7,956 nt of DNA from an uncultured Rhodanobacter sp. (GCA_903827735.1 CAIKJM010000243.1:1-7956), one strand, 5' to 3'; positions 1 to 7,188 are shown, numbered from the stretch's first letter. The notes: generated from the sequence alone by a model not told the origin. Numbers and translations are program-made.

Positions 1-849
1 CTGCATTTCGTCCTCGACGCCGTACAGGTCGAAAATCGGTCGCTCGCCGTCGTAATGTTCGATGCGGTCGTCCAGGTGCGGCATAAACTTGTGCACGAAC
101 TTGACCACTTTTTCGAAAGTCGCATGGGAGTCGATGCGCACTTTTTCGATATCGTCGTTGAGCATGTCGCGCAGGCTGCGCAGCGGCAGCGACAGCTCTT
201 CGTAAACGCGTTCGCCGACCTTGGCCTTGGCGATATTTTCCTGCACCACGCGCCAGACCTTGCCGAGATAGGTCACATCGAACGCCAGCGACTCGGCACT
301 CTGCCCTTCCGCGTTGGTGCGCACGATATAGCCCAGCGGGTTCTCACCGATCAGCGGCGTCAGCACCTCTTTCAGGCGCTGTCGCTCGGGCTCGTCTTCG
401 ATGCGGGTGGAAATGCCCAGCGTGCGCGCATACGGCAGCAGCACCAGATAGCGCGAAGGAATAGAAAGATGCGCTGAGAGCCGCGCGCCCTTGGTGCTGA
501 TCGGGTCCTTGACCACCTGCACCACGATCTCCTGACCCTCATGCACCAGCTCGCTGATCGACGGCGTGTGTCCATTGCCGTTGCCGTTTAGCTCGGTGCC
601 GTCGGCCGTCGGCACCGGTGCCGGCCGCACGATATCGGAGGCGTGCAAGAACGCGGCGCGATCCAGTCCGATCTCGACGAACACCGCCTGCATGCCGGGC
701 ATCACGCGCTGCACGCGGCCCTTGTAAATATTGCCGACATAGCCGCGCTTGGAGGCACGTTCCACGTGCACCTCCTGCAGCATGCCGTTCTCGACAACGC
801 CGACCCGCGTCTCGCGCGGCGTCACGTTGATCAGAATCTCTTCGCTCAC
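1..849 (-). CDS. rng: Ribonuclease G, N-terminal part (gene cut by left edge)
   Basis: The product is an endoribonuclease of the RNase E/G family, which acts in the cytoplasm on 16S rRNA 5' end maturation and mRNA turnover. From a GTG start the frame gives 283 residues up to the window edge; E. coli RNase G is about 489, so roughly the last 200 are missing. Visible marks are the opening INVTPRETRV, the S1-domain segment GNIYKGRVQRVMPGMQAVFV (about residues 39-58), AAFLHASDI, VVQVVKDPISTKGARLS, PSRYLV and, at the edge, FDLYGVEDEMQ. These follow E. coli RNase G closely. The catalytic acidic residues of the DNase I-like domain and the zinc-link cysteines lie beyond the edge and cannot be checked. 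The GTG start is chosen because a GGGGGAG ribosome site lies six bases upstream and the family N-terminus begins here. A short NGNGNGH run interrupts the S1 region, where family members vary. Confidence 0.95.
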   Translation of the reverse strand, partial: MSEEILINVTPRETRVGVVENGMLQEVHVERASKRGYVGNIYKGRVQRVMPGMQAVFVEIGLDRAAFLHASDIVRPAPVPTADGTELNGNGNGHTPSISELVHEGQEIVVQVVKDPISTKGARLSAHLSIPSRYLVLLPYARTLGISTRIEDEPERQRLKEVLTPLIGENPLGYIVRTNAEGQSAESLAFDVTYLGKVWRVVQENIAKAKVGERVYEELSLPLRSLRDMLNDDIEKVRIDSHATFEKVVKFVHKFMPHLDDRIEHYDGERPIFDLYGVEDEMQ

Positions 850-873
850 CGGACACTCCCCCAATTGATCTTC

Positions 874-903
874 TTTATAGCCGTTGACGAGCCTGCCTGT
901 CGA
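874..903 (-). promoter_or_regulatory. Probable sigma-70 promoter of rng
   Basis: On the minus strand a TCGACA box (898-903, five of six bases of TTGACA) and a TATAAA box (874-879, five of six of TATAAT) are separated by 18 bases. Transcription would begin near 867, leaving a short leader before the GGGGGAG ribosome site and the GTG at 849. This suggests rng has its own promoter, although the channel gene 121 bp upstream points the same way. The call rests on box matches and position only. Confidence 0.5.
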
Positions 904-970
904 TGAAACCTTTCGCTGGGTAGTCTGCAACATCAGTGATTTACGACACCCTTCTGACGGATCGCTTGAT

Positions 971-2074
971 TCAGTTCGGGGCGGGATCGACGGCGGAATC
1001 AGCCAGCGATCGCGACAGCGGCGGTTGCTCCAGCTCGGCGCGCAGGCGCGGCAGGCTCTGGGGGTAGTTGGCCTGCACGAAGGCGATCAGGCCCTCGCGC
1101 ACGCGGCAGCGCAGGTCCCAGCTCAGTGGCGAGTCGGCCGAACTGACTAGGGCGCGCAGCTGCATCGCTTTTTCATTGGCGTCGGTCACCTGCAGCAGGC
1201 AGACCCAGCCGTCCCATTCGGGCGCCGCCGCGCAGATGCGCTTGAGCTCCTCGCGCAGCGGTTCCAGCGGAAGGCTGTAGTCCACCCACAGAAACACTGT
1301 ACCGATCAGCTTCGAGCTGGTGCGCGTCCAGTTCTGGAACGGGTTTTCCATAAACCAGTTCAGCGGCACAACCAGGCGGCGCTCGTCCCAGATTTTCACC
1401 ACCACGTAAGTACCGGTGATTTCTTCGATGCGGCCCCATTCGTTCTCGATGATGACTACGTCGTCGAGCCGAATCGGCTGGGTCAGAGCGATCTGCAGAC
1501 CGGCGATGAGATTACCCAGCACCGGCTTGGCCGCGAAGCCGAGCGCCAGGCCGGCCACGCCAGCCGAAGCCAACAGGCTGGTGCCAATCTGGCGCACGTT
1601 GGGAAACGTCAGCAGGATCATCGACAGCGCCAGCAGCACGATCAGCACATTGAAGGTACGCCCGAGTACGCGAACCTGGGTGAGCACGCGGCGCGCGCGC
1701 AGGTTGTCGGCCTTGTTCATCGGATACTGATGAATCGCCAGGCCTTCCAGCGCGCCCACGCAGCGCACCAGCAGCCACGCGCCCGTGGCAATCAACGCGA
1801 CCAGCAAGAGATGCTGCAACAGATCGAGCGCCAGCAGCCGGTTCGCCTCTGGCGCGAGGCGCAAGGCAAGGCTCAGCATCAGCAGCGGCACCAGCCACTC
1901 CATCGGCGCGCTGGCCCTGCGCAGCAGATCGGCCGCCAGCGGTCGGCCGCGCGCCAGCCGCCGCATCACCGCCCATCCGCTGCGGCGGATGACTACGGCG
2001 AGCAGTAGCGCAACACAGACTGCGCCGCCCAGCCGCACCCACGGCTCCTGATTCCATAGTTCGCTCAATGACAT
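971..2074 (-). CDS. MscS-family mechanosensitive ion channel, five predicted membrane helices
   Basis: This 367-residue inner-membrane protein should form a channel that opens under membrane tension and releases solutes on osmotic downshock. Hydrophobic segments appear at about residues 12-30, 59-75, 80-105, 137-157 and 167-197. The last is the glycine/alanine-rich pore helix of the family (ASAGVAGLALGFAAKPVLGN, 169-188). It is followed by the signature QPIRLDDVVII (199-209) and the beta domain with GRIEEITGTYVVVK and VPLNWFMENPFQNW. The soluble C-terminal region runs to the end. At 367 residues it is longer than E. coli MscS (286) and has two more helices, closer to the YnaI/YbdG type than to MscS itself. 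The ATG at 2074 has no clear ribosome site, but the first helix begins soon after it, which fits a true N-terminus. It is divergent from the gene at 2168, with a 93-bp gap. The physiological stimulus cannot be read from the sequence. Confidence 0.9.
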   Translation of the reverse strand: MSLSELWNQEPWVRLGGAVCVALLLAVVIRRSGWAVMRRLARGRPLAADLLRRASAPMEWLVPLLMLSLALRLAPEANRLLALDLLQHLLLVALIATGAWLLVRCVGALEGLAIHQYPMNKADNLRARRVLTQVRVLGRTFNVLIVLLALSMILLTFPNVRQIGTSLLASAGVAGLALGFAAKPVLGNLIAGLQIALTQPIRLDDVVIIENEWGRIEEITGTYVVVKIWDERRLVVPLNWFMENPFQNWTRTSSKLIGTVFLWVDYSLPLEPLREELKRICAAAPEWDGWVCLLQVTDANEKAMQLRALVSSADSPLSWDLRCRVREGLIAFVQANYPQSLPRLRAELEQPPLSRSLADSAVDPAPN

Positions 2075-2131
2075 GGCGACAGTGTGGCGGTTGCGGCGTC
2101 CACGGCGTGTCGCCGAGGCATACAGAACTCG

Positions 2132-2161
2132 TTCAAATCCACGTCATCCATCGCGTAAAGT
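2132..2161 (+). promoter_or_regulatory. Possible promoter for a leaderless transcript of the Dph6-like gene
   Basis: TTCAAA (2132-2137, four of six bases of the -35 consensus) and TAAAGT (2156-2161, four of six of the -10 consensus) are 18 bases apart. Transcription would begin about at the ATG at 2168. No Shine-Dalgarno sequence precedes that ATG, which is compatible with leaderless translation. Both boxes are weak, so this is a candidate only. Confidence 0.27.
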
Positions 2162-2167
2162 AGCGCC

Positions 2168-2878
2168 ATGACGGCGACCCCGACACTACTGGCCTGGAGC
2201 GGCGGCAAGGACTGCCTGCTCGCGCTGCAGCGGCTGCTGGCCGATCCGCAATGGCGGGTGGTTGGCTTGTTGACTACGGTCAATCGCAACTATTCGCGCG
2301 TGGCCATGCACGGCATCCATCGTGACATCCTGTTGGCGCAAACTGCCGCGCTCGGGCTGCCGTTGATCGAAGTATTGCTGGACTGGCCCGGTAGCAACGA
2401 CGCCTATGAGGAAGCCCATGCCAAAGGGCTGGTCGAAGCGCGCATGCGCTGGCCCGGTATTCGCCATTGCGCCTTTGGCGACCTGTTCCTGCAGGACGTG
2501 CGTGATTACCGCGTTCGTCAGCTCGGTCGCGACAACTGGCGCGCGGTATTCCCACTGTGGGGTGAGGCCACCGCAGCACTGTCGCGACGATTTGTCAGCG
2601 AGGGACATCGCGCGGTGCTGTGCTGCGTGGATACCCAGCAACTGGATGCTGCGTATTGTGGCCGCGAGTACAACACGGCCCTGCTCGACGAACTACCTTC
2701 CGGCACCGATGCCTGCGGTGAACGTGGTGAATTCCATACGCTCGCTTTTGGTGGCCCCTTGTTTGCCGAGCCATTGAAGCTGCGCCGAGGCGAGTCCGTA
2801 CTGCGCGACGGACGTTTCCAGTTCACTGATTTCCTGCTTGATGGCGTCAGGCCGCCTAATATCAGGCTTGATGATTGA
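2168..2878 (+). CDS. PP-loop ATPase of the diphthine-ammonia ligase (Dph6/MJ0570) family
   Basis: This 236-residue cytoplasmic protein belongs to the adenine-nucleotide alpha-hydrolase superfamily. In eukaryotes and archaea Dph6 uses ATP and ammonia to amidate diphthine on elongation factor 2. Bacteria lack that modification, so the bacterial members have no settled substrate. The ATP-binding PP-loop SGGKDC is at residues 11-16. Further family marks are YSRVAMHG (42-49), CAFGDLFLQDVRDYR (101-115), FPLWG (128-132) and the C-terminal CGERGEFHT (183-191), close to the GEGGEFHT form usual in Dph6. Length matches single-domain members. The stop TGA (2876-2878) is almost contiguous with the next gene, so the two are probably co-transcribed and translationally coupled. 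The ATG at 2168 is chosen because the first beta strand and PP-loop follow directly; no ribosome site is visible. The family call is firm, but the reaction in this organism is unknown. Confidence 0.87.
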   Translation: MTATPTLLAWSGGKDCLLALQRLLADPQWRVVGLLTTVNRNYSRVAMHGIHRDILLAQTAALGLPLIEVLLDWPGSNDAYEEAHAKGLVEARMRWPGIRHCAFGDLFLQDVRDYRVRQLGRDNWRAVFPLWGEATAALSRRFVSEGHRAVLCCVDTQQLDAAYCGREYNTALLDELPSGTDACGERGEFHTLAFGGPLFAEPLKLRRGESVLRDGRFQFTDFLLDGVRPPNIRLDD

Positions 2879-2880
2879 CG

Positions 2881-3420
2881 ATGCAGAATTTCATGCACGC
2901 GGATGACGGCCATGTGCTGCCCGACGTGCTGCAGGCGGGACTCACGCTGGTGTTCTGCGGCACTGCCGCCGGCAGGCGCTCGGCCGCCGAAGGCGCGTAC
3001 TACGCGCATCCCGGCAACCTGTTCTGGCGCGCGCTGCATCAGTCCGAGCTGACGCCACGCTTGCTGGCGCCGGCGGAATTTTCACAGCTGCCGAATTACG
3101 GCATCGGCCTTACCGATCTGGCCAAACATCACATCGGCAATGACAACCAGCTGCCTCGCGATGCTTTCGATGCTGCCGCACTTGTCGCCAAGATCGAATA
3201 TTACGCACCGCGCCTGCTCGCCTTCACCAGCAAGAACGGCGCGCGCGCCGCGCTCGGCCACGCCGTCGATTACGGCCTGCAGCCCGGCACTATCGGCGAA
3301 ACGCAAATATTTGTGCTGCCGTCACCGTCGGGACAGGCGCGCGGCCACTGGAATATCGCGCCGTGGCTGGCACTGGCTAAGCTGCTACGCAAGCCGCTGC
3401 CAGCTCAAGCGATCGTGTGA
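2881..3420 (+). CDS. Mug/TDG-like uracil-DNA glycosylase superfamily protein with altered motif 1
   Basis: Family members remove uracil or mispaired bases from DNA at the start of base excision repair. From the ATG at 2881 the product is 179 residues, similar to E. coli Mug (168). Segments that align with Mug are LVFCGTAAG (23-31, Mug VFCGINPG), AYYAHPGNLFW (39-49, Mug AHPANRFW), GIGLTDLA (74-81) and VLPSPSG (145-151, Mug VLPNPSG). The asparagine that activates water in Mug motif 1 is replaced by Ala29, and the motif-2 asparagine by Ser148. TDG proteins also carry serine in motif 2, but they keep the motif-1 asparagine. Activity and base preference may therefore differ from Mug. The start is uncertain: a TTG at 2875 would overlap the upstream stop by four bases, while the ATG at 2881 leaves two bases. 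Neither has a good ribosome site, and both fit coupling to the upstream ATPase gene. It converges with the pseudogene that starts at 3430. Confidence 0.83.
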   Translation: MQNFMHADDGHVLPDVLQAGLTLVFCGTAAGRRSAAEGAYYAHPGNLFWRALHQSELTPRLLAPAEFSQLPNYGIGLTDLAKHHIGNDNQLPRDAFDAAALVAKIEYYAPRLLAFTSKNGARAALGHAVDYGLQPGTIGETQIFVLPSPSGQARGHWNIAPWLALAKLLRKPLPAQAIV

Positions 3421-3429
3421 ACGGCGTGG

Positions 3430-3702
3430 GCCAAACGACAGTCCACTGACCTTGCCAGCCCCGTCAAAGCCAACGCCAAATCTCGGCACGCTGCCCAGCC
3501 CGAAATGGATCACATAGTCGAACCATTTCAAGCCGCCCTGCGATCGCTGGTCCTTGCATACGGGCATGGACGAAATGCCGTACGGCACCAACTCGCCAAC
3601 CAGCCGTTTCGCCAGGCCAGCCTTCATCGTCCCATCCAACTTGGCATTCGCGTGCGTGGCATCTGTACTCCCTTGCTGTAGTTATTCGAAGACAGCCTTT
3701 AC
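3430..3702 (-). pseudogene. Degenerate tandem copy of the serine hydrolase C-terminal domain
   Basis: Read on the minus strand, this stretch aligns without gaps to residues 379-469 of the serine hydrolase just upstream. By hand I count 44 identical positions of 91. Matching blocks include VKAVF/AKAVF, NAKL/SAKL, AGLAKR, PYG, DYVI.FG.GS, GKV and LSFG/LSLG. An in-frame TAA (3682-3684) interrupts it six codons in. No catalytic domain precedes it; the frame continues upstream only as about 13 codons (ADRVRLVDGSTPG) to the stop of the intact gene. The copy is thus a leftover of either a duplicated gene or a second C-terminal domain once fused to the intact protein. The frame of the remnant is offset by one base from the intact gene. 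Beyond LSFG it runs on without a stop into the 3' end of the glycosylase gene on the other strand. The divergence suggests an old duplication. I infer it makes no functional product. Confidence 0.8.
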
Positions 3703-3736
3703 GCCGGGCGTGCTGCCGTCCACGAGACGTACGCGA

Positions 3737-5146
3737 TCAGCCGAGGGACAGCGACGCAACTTTGCCGTCGGCATCCAGTCCGAGCGAGAATTTCAGCCGG
3801 CTGCCCGGACCGAAATAGATCACGTAGTCGGACCAGCGCCGCTTGCCTTCCGTGCGCTTCCCCCTGAAGACGAAAGCCGACGGCCGACCGTACGGAAGCA
3901 GCTTATCGCCCATCCGTTTGGCCAGCCCGGCCTGCATCTTGGCCGCCAGCTTCGCGGACAATTGCGCCGCGTCCGGCTCCCCGCGCTGCCACTGCAGGAA
4001 CACCGCCTTCGCCGCCGCCGTCGCGGCGACGTCCTCGCCAGCAGCCGGGCGCGCCGCCGCGACCGCTAGTTCGGGATAAAGCTCCTCGAACACCGCCGTA
4101 GTGATCCGTTCGCCGGGCTCGGGGTCGTCCTTGCCATTGGTGAAGGCGATGATCTGTACGCCTTGCTTGGGGTAGTACTCATTGGCCGTGGTGAAACCGA
4201 GCGAACCGCCGGTATGACCGATGCGCAGCTGACCATTGGTTGTATCGATGAACAAGCCGAAGCCGTAACCGGCATCACCGTCATCCGTAGTCTTCACCGA
4301 GGTACCCATCAAGGCATAGTCCGCCGGGGTGACGATCCGGCCGCCTTGCAACGCCAGGTTCCACTTCTGCAGATCACCGACGGTCGAGACCAGGAAACCT
4401 GCCGGCCCACCCACCGAATCGCTGATCGTCCCTGCGCGCTCGATGCGCCCGTTCTCGCGGCTGTAGCCGAGCGCCATGTCTGGCAGGTGCGTCTCGTCCC
4501 CCACGGTGAAGGTCTGCGTCATCCCTGCCGGATCGAGCAAGTGGTTCTGCACGTAGTGCCGAAAGGACTCATGCGAGAGCAGTTCGATGATGCGGCCCAG
4601 CATGGCATAGCCGGTATTGGAATAAGCCCAATGGCTGCCCGGTGCAAAGTCCAACGGCTTGCCGGCGATATGCGCCATAAGCTGGTCGAAACTGGCCGGC
4701 TTGCCAATCGTGTGGTCGGCATCCATCGCGTCGAGATATTCCGGCAGGCCGCTGGTATGCGAGAGCAGTTGCCGCAGCGTCACCTCGGCCGCATGCGGTG
4801 CATCAGGAAGATAAGTTGCCACTTTGTCATCGATGTGCAGCTTGCCCGCTTCCTGCAATTGCAGGATCGCTGCAGCGGTGAACTGCTTGGTGATCGAACC
4901 GATCTCATAGTGAGTGTCTACGGTGGCTGGCAAGCGCTGCTCACGGTTGCGCAGGCCGTAAGCGTGGCTGTAGACGATATGGCCATCCTTGGCGATAGCG
5001 ATGCTGGCGCCAGGGGCCGTGCTGTCATGCAGGATCGCCATGACATCCGCGGCGATCCGCTTCGTCTGGTCGCTGGTGACGGCATCGCTGGCGATCGCTG
5101 CGGTGGAAGCGCCAAGGCAAGCGAGAAAGAGGAGGGTGCGCAACAT
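3737..5146 (-). CDS. Secreted serine hydrolase, class C beta-lactamase/PBP-like family
   Basis: The product is a 469-residue exported hydrolase of the beta-lactamase/penicillin-binding/esterase fold (family S12 type). A signal peptide is evident (MLRTLLFLACLGASTAAIAS, cleavage around residue 20). The catalytic set is intact: S84-I-T-K87 with the nucleophile and general base, Y175-S-N177, and H311-T-G313. The catalytic domain ends near residue 360. An alanine-rich linker (361-380) and an extra domain of about 90 residues follow; a broken copy of that extra domain lies just downstream. Substrate cannot be told: family members include beta-lactamases, D-aminopeptidases and esterases. The ATG at 5146 is preferred over one 13 codons upstream because CGGAG (5153-5157) lies six bases before it and the signal peptide begins there. 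The stop at 3737-3739 abuts the remnant. It is divergent from the amidase gene. No strong promoter was found upstream. Confidence 0.9.
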   Translation of the reverse strand: MLRTLLFLACLGASTAAIASDAVTSDQTKRIAADVMAILHDSTAPGASIAIAKDGHIVYSHAYGLRNREQRLPATVDTHYEIGSITKQFTAAAILQLQEAGKLHIDDKVATYLPDAPHAAEVTLRQLLSHTSGLPEYLDAMDADHTIGKPASFDQLMAHIAGKPLDFAPGSHWAYSNTGYAMLGRIIELLSHESFRHYVQNHLLDPAGMTQTFTVGDETHLPDMALGYSRENGRIERAGTISDSVGGPAGFLVSTVGDLQKWNLALQGGRIVTPADYALMGTSVKTTDDGDAGYGFGLFIDTTNGQLRIGHTGGSLGFTTANEYYPKQGVQIIAFTNGKDDPEPGERITTAVFEELYPELAVAAARPAAGEDVAATAAAKAVFLQWQRGEPDAAQLSAKLAAKMQAGLAKRMGDKLLPYGRPSAFVFRGKRTEGKRRWSDYVIYFGPGSRLKFSLGLDADGKVASLSLG

Positions 5147-5526
5147 GGAAGACTCCGGTTTCGGAAGAGGCGCCCCAGCGGGCACAACAATTGTCTAAGG
5201 CAAGAGCCGTACCAGCCAGCAAGCCAAAAATAGTCCTTTGATTTCGCTGATTTGCAAATAAATTGCCGGCTTCGACATAGTCCGCGGACACCGGGGCGGA
5301 CAGCCGGACACTATCGCAAAAGATCAATCCAGCGACGGAGCACGCCCCTTGCCGACCTCCCGCTCCCGCATCATCTGTCTGCACGCATGGCTAGCAGCAT
5401 TAAAATCACGGCGGTGAAAATTCGGCGGTTAATGGCGCTCGAGGGCACATTCAATTTGGCGTGAACATTCATCCATGCATTTTCATCGATAAAGTACGCG
5501 AGTACCCGCGTAAAAGGAGCGCAGGC
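5147..5526. other. Intergenic region between divergent hydrolase and amidase genes
   Basis: No credible gene lies here; the readable frames lack family features and cross gene starts. An AT-rich patch (about 5226-5268) lies upstream of the serine hydrolase. The hexamer CGGACA occurs three times (5285, 5297 and 5305) with unequal spacing. A TAAAAT box at 5401-5406 could be the -10 element of the plus-strand amidase gene. Its -35 partner at 17 bases, TCTGCA, matches only three of six consensus bases, so this is weak. I see no terminator or RNA gene. Confidence 0.5.
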
Positions 5527-5568
5527 ATGCAGCGAAGCGACAGCCTGTGCCATCAACAATATCCGGAG
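5514..5568 (+). promoter_or_regulatory. Two ribosome sites with two in-frame starts for the amidase
   Basis: AAGGAG at 5514-5519 sits seven bases before an ATG at 5527, and GGAG at 5565-5568 sits six bases before an ATG at 5575. Both ATGs are in the amidase frame. The first site is the better Shine-Dalgarno match; the second start gives the more typical signal peptide. Both may be used, or the upper start may be the true one with a longer N-terminal region. Confidence 0.55.
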
Positions 5569-5574
5569 TGCGTC

Positions 5575-7188
5575 ATGATCCGTTCGATTCTCGTCTGTGC
5601 CCTGTTTAGTGGGGCTGCCTTGGCCAGCACCACCTCCGCTGTGCAGACCTCCGCTGTTCAGGATGAAACCGATGCCTATGCATCGATCGCCCAACTGCAG
5701 CAGCAGATGGACGCTGGAAAGCTCAGTAGCGCAACTCTGACCCGCCAATTTACCGCACGTATTCAACAGATCGATCAGAGCGGACCAAGCTTGCGTGCCG
5801 TGCTGGAAGTCAATCCGGATGTAGCGAGTCTTGCATCAGCGCTCGACAAGCAGCGCAAGAAAAAGCACGGTCCGCTTTATGGCATTCCTGTGATGCTGAA
5901 AGACAATATCGACACCGGTGACCACATGCAGACCAGCGCCGGCTCACTGGCACTGATGGGTGCACCAGCAACGCACGATGCCGCCCTGGTCACGCGCCTG
6001 CGCGATGCCGGCGCATTGATCCTGGGCAAGACCAATCTCAGCGAATGGGCGAACTATCGTTCCGACCACGCCAGCAGCGGCTGGAGTGGTCGTGGTGGGC
6101 AGACGCGCAATCCGTATGCGCTCGATCGCAACCCTTGCGGGTCTAGCGCAGGCTCAGCCGCTGCGGTGGCCGCCGGGCTGACCACGGTGGCGATCGGCAG
6201 CGAAACCGACGGCTCGATTATCTGCCCGGCATCGATGAACGGTCTCGTCGGCATCAAGCCGACGCTGGGTCTGGTCAGTCGCAGCGGCATCGTGCCGATC
6301 AGCCACAATCAGGACACTGCCGGCCCCATTGCACGCAACGTCGCCGATGCCGCGGCCCTGCTCAGCGTCATCGCCGGTAGCGATGCCAAAGACCCGGCCA
6401 CGATCAATGCAGACAAGCACGCCACCGACTACACCCGCTTCCTCGATCCGAACGGCCTGCGCGGCAAGCGCATCGGTGTGGTGCGACAGCTCGGTGGTGC
6501 GGAGCCAAACGCCGATCGCATGCTCAATCAGGCGATTGCGGTGATGAAGGCAAACGGCGCCATCATCGTAGACCCCGTTACGCTGCCGCATCTCAGCGAA
6601 CTGGGCGCGCCGGAGACGACCGTGCTGCTGTATGACTTCAAGCACGACATCAATGCCTATCTGGCGACGCGCAGCGGCCTCAACGTGCACACGCTGGCCG
6701 ATCTGATCACCTTCGACAAACGCGAAGCGGCACGCGAGATGCCCTGGTTCGGGCAGGAGCTGTTCGAGCAGGCCGAAGCAAAAGGCCCTCTCACCGAAAC
6801 GGCATATACGCAGGCTCTGGAAAAAGCGAAGCGGCTGGCAGGCCCGGAAGGTATTGATGCGGCGCTGAAGGCGAATCACCTCGACGCACTGCTGGCGCCG
6901 TCATGGGGGCCGGCCTACATGACCGATCCAGTGCTGGGTGACCACATCGTCAGTGGTGATCCCACCGTGGGTGGTGCCTCGCAGCCGGCAGCCGTTTCCG
7001 GCTATCCATCACTCACCGTACCGGCGGGTTGGGCACACGGCTTGCCTGTAGGCATCGTGTTGTTTGGAGCGAAATGGAGCGAGCCAACGCTGATTGCCAT
7101 CGGCTATGGCTTCGAACAGCACACACATGTTTGGCAGCCACCGAAGTTTCTCGATACCGTTGCCGGCAAAGCGCAGGTCATCGACTGA
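5575..7188 (+). CDS. Secreted amidase-signature hydrolase, probable peptide C-terminal amidase
   Basis: This 537-residue enzyme should hydrolyse amide bonds outside the cytoplasm. The amidase-signature triad is complete: Lys109 (MLKDN), the cis-serine Ser190 in CGSSAGS and the nucleophile Ser214 in ETDGSIICPA. The 24-residue gap between the serines equals that in fatty acid amide hydrolase. From memory the sequence resembles Stenotrophomonas maltophilia peptide amidase, which removes the C-terminal amide of peptides, in LGKTNLSEWAN, GGQTRNPY, SQDTAGP-like and LAGPEGIDAAL segments. Length and export also match. The signal peptide is MIRSILVCALFSGAALA, with cleavage near residue 17. The ATG at 5575 is chosen for this and for GGAG six bases upstream; an alternative ATG at 5527 has a stronger ribosome site. 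No GatB or GatC gene is nearby and the protein is exported, so a role in tRNA-dependent amidotransfer is unlikely. Physiological substrate is unknown. Confidence 0.9.
   Translation: MIRSILVCALFSGAALASTTSAVQTSAVQDETDAYASIAQLQQQMDAGKLSSATLTRQFTARIQQIDQSGPSLRAVLEVNPDVASLASALDKQRKKKHGPLYGIPVMLKDNIDTGDHMQTSAGSLALMGAPATHDAALVTRLRDAGALILGKTNLSEWANYRSDHASSGWSGRGGQTRNPYALDRNPCGSSAGSAAAVAAGLTTVAIGSETDGSIICPASMNGLVGIKPTLGLVSRSGIVPISHNQDTAGPIARNVADAAALLSVIAGSDAKDPATINADKHATDYTRFLDPNGLRGKRIGVVRQLGGAEPNADRMLNQAIAVMKANGAIIVDPVTLPHLSELGAPETTVLLYDFKHDINAYLATRSGLNVHTLADLITFDKREAAREMPWFGQELFEQAEAKGPLTETAYTQALEKAKRLAGPEGIDAALKANHLDALLAPSWGPAYMTDPVLGDHIVSGDPTVGGASQPAAVSGYPSLTVPAGWAHGLPVGIVLFGAKWSEPTLIAIGYGFEQHTHVWQPPKFLDTVAGKAQVID
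5632..5661 (+). repeat. 15-bp tandem duplication inside the amidase gene
   Basis: Two adjacent 15-bp units (5632-5646 and 5647-5661) differ at one base and encode TSAVQ twice, right after the signal peptide of the amidase. The reading frame is kept. It looks like replication slippage in a linker that tolerates length change. Confidence 0.85.

Noticed and set aside
55..477. Plus-strand open frame opposite ribonuclease G
   Set aside because: The opposite strand encodes unmistakable RNase G; this frame is its shadow.
850..970. Terminator search between the channel gene and rng
   Set aside because: No stem followed by a T-run was found; only the promoter candidate stands out.
2075..2114. Inverted pair GGCGACA/TGTCGCC between the channel and Dph6-like genes
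   Set aside because: Seven-base arms with a 26-base gap are easily expected by chance in GC-rich sequence, and nothing else marks the site.
5147..5185. Longer start at 5185 for the serine hydrolase
   Set aside because: It would place 13 polar residues before the signal peptide; the ATG at 5146 has a good ribosome site.
4163..5233. Long plus-strand open frame (356 codons) opposite the serine hydrolase
   Set aside because: It lies antisense to a gene with intact catalytic motifs and shows no family features itself. Long antisense frames are common in GC-rich coding DNA.
5461..5526. GTG start at 5461 for the amidase
   Set aside because: It would add 38 residues before the signal peptide, has no ribosome site, and two better starts lie downstream.
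6154..6879. Minus-strand open frame (241 codons) opposite the amidase
   Set aside because: It is fully inside the amidase gene, rich in Arg and Gln as expected from antisense reading, and has no recognisable motif.
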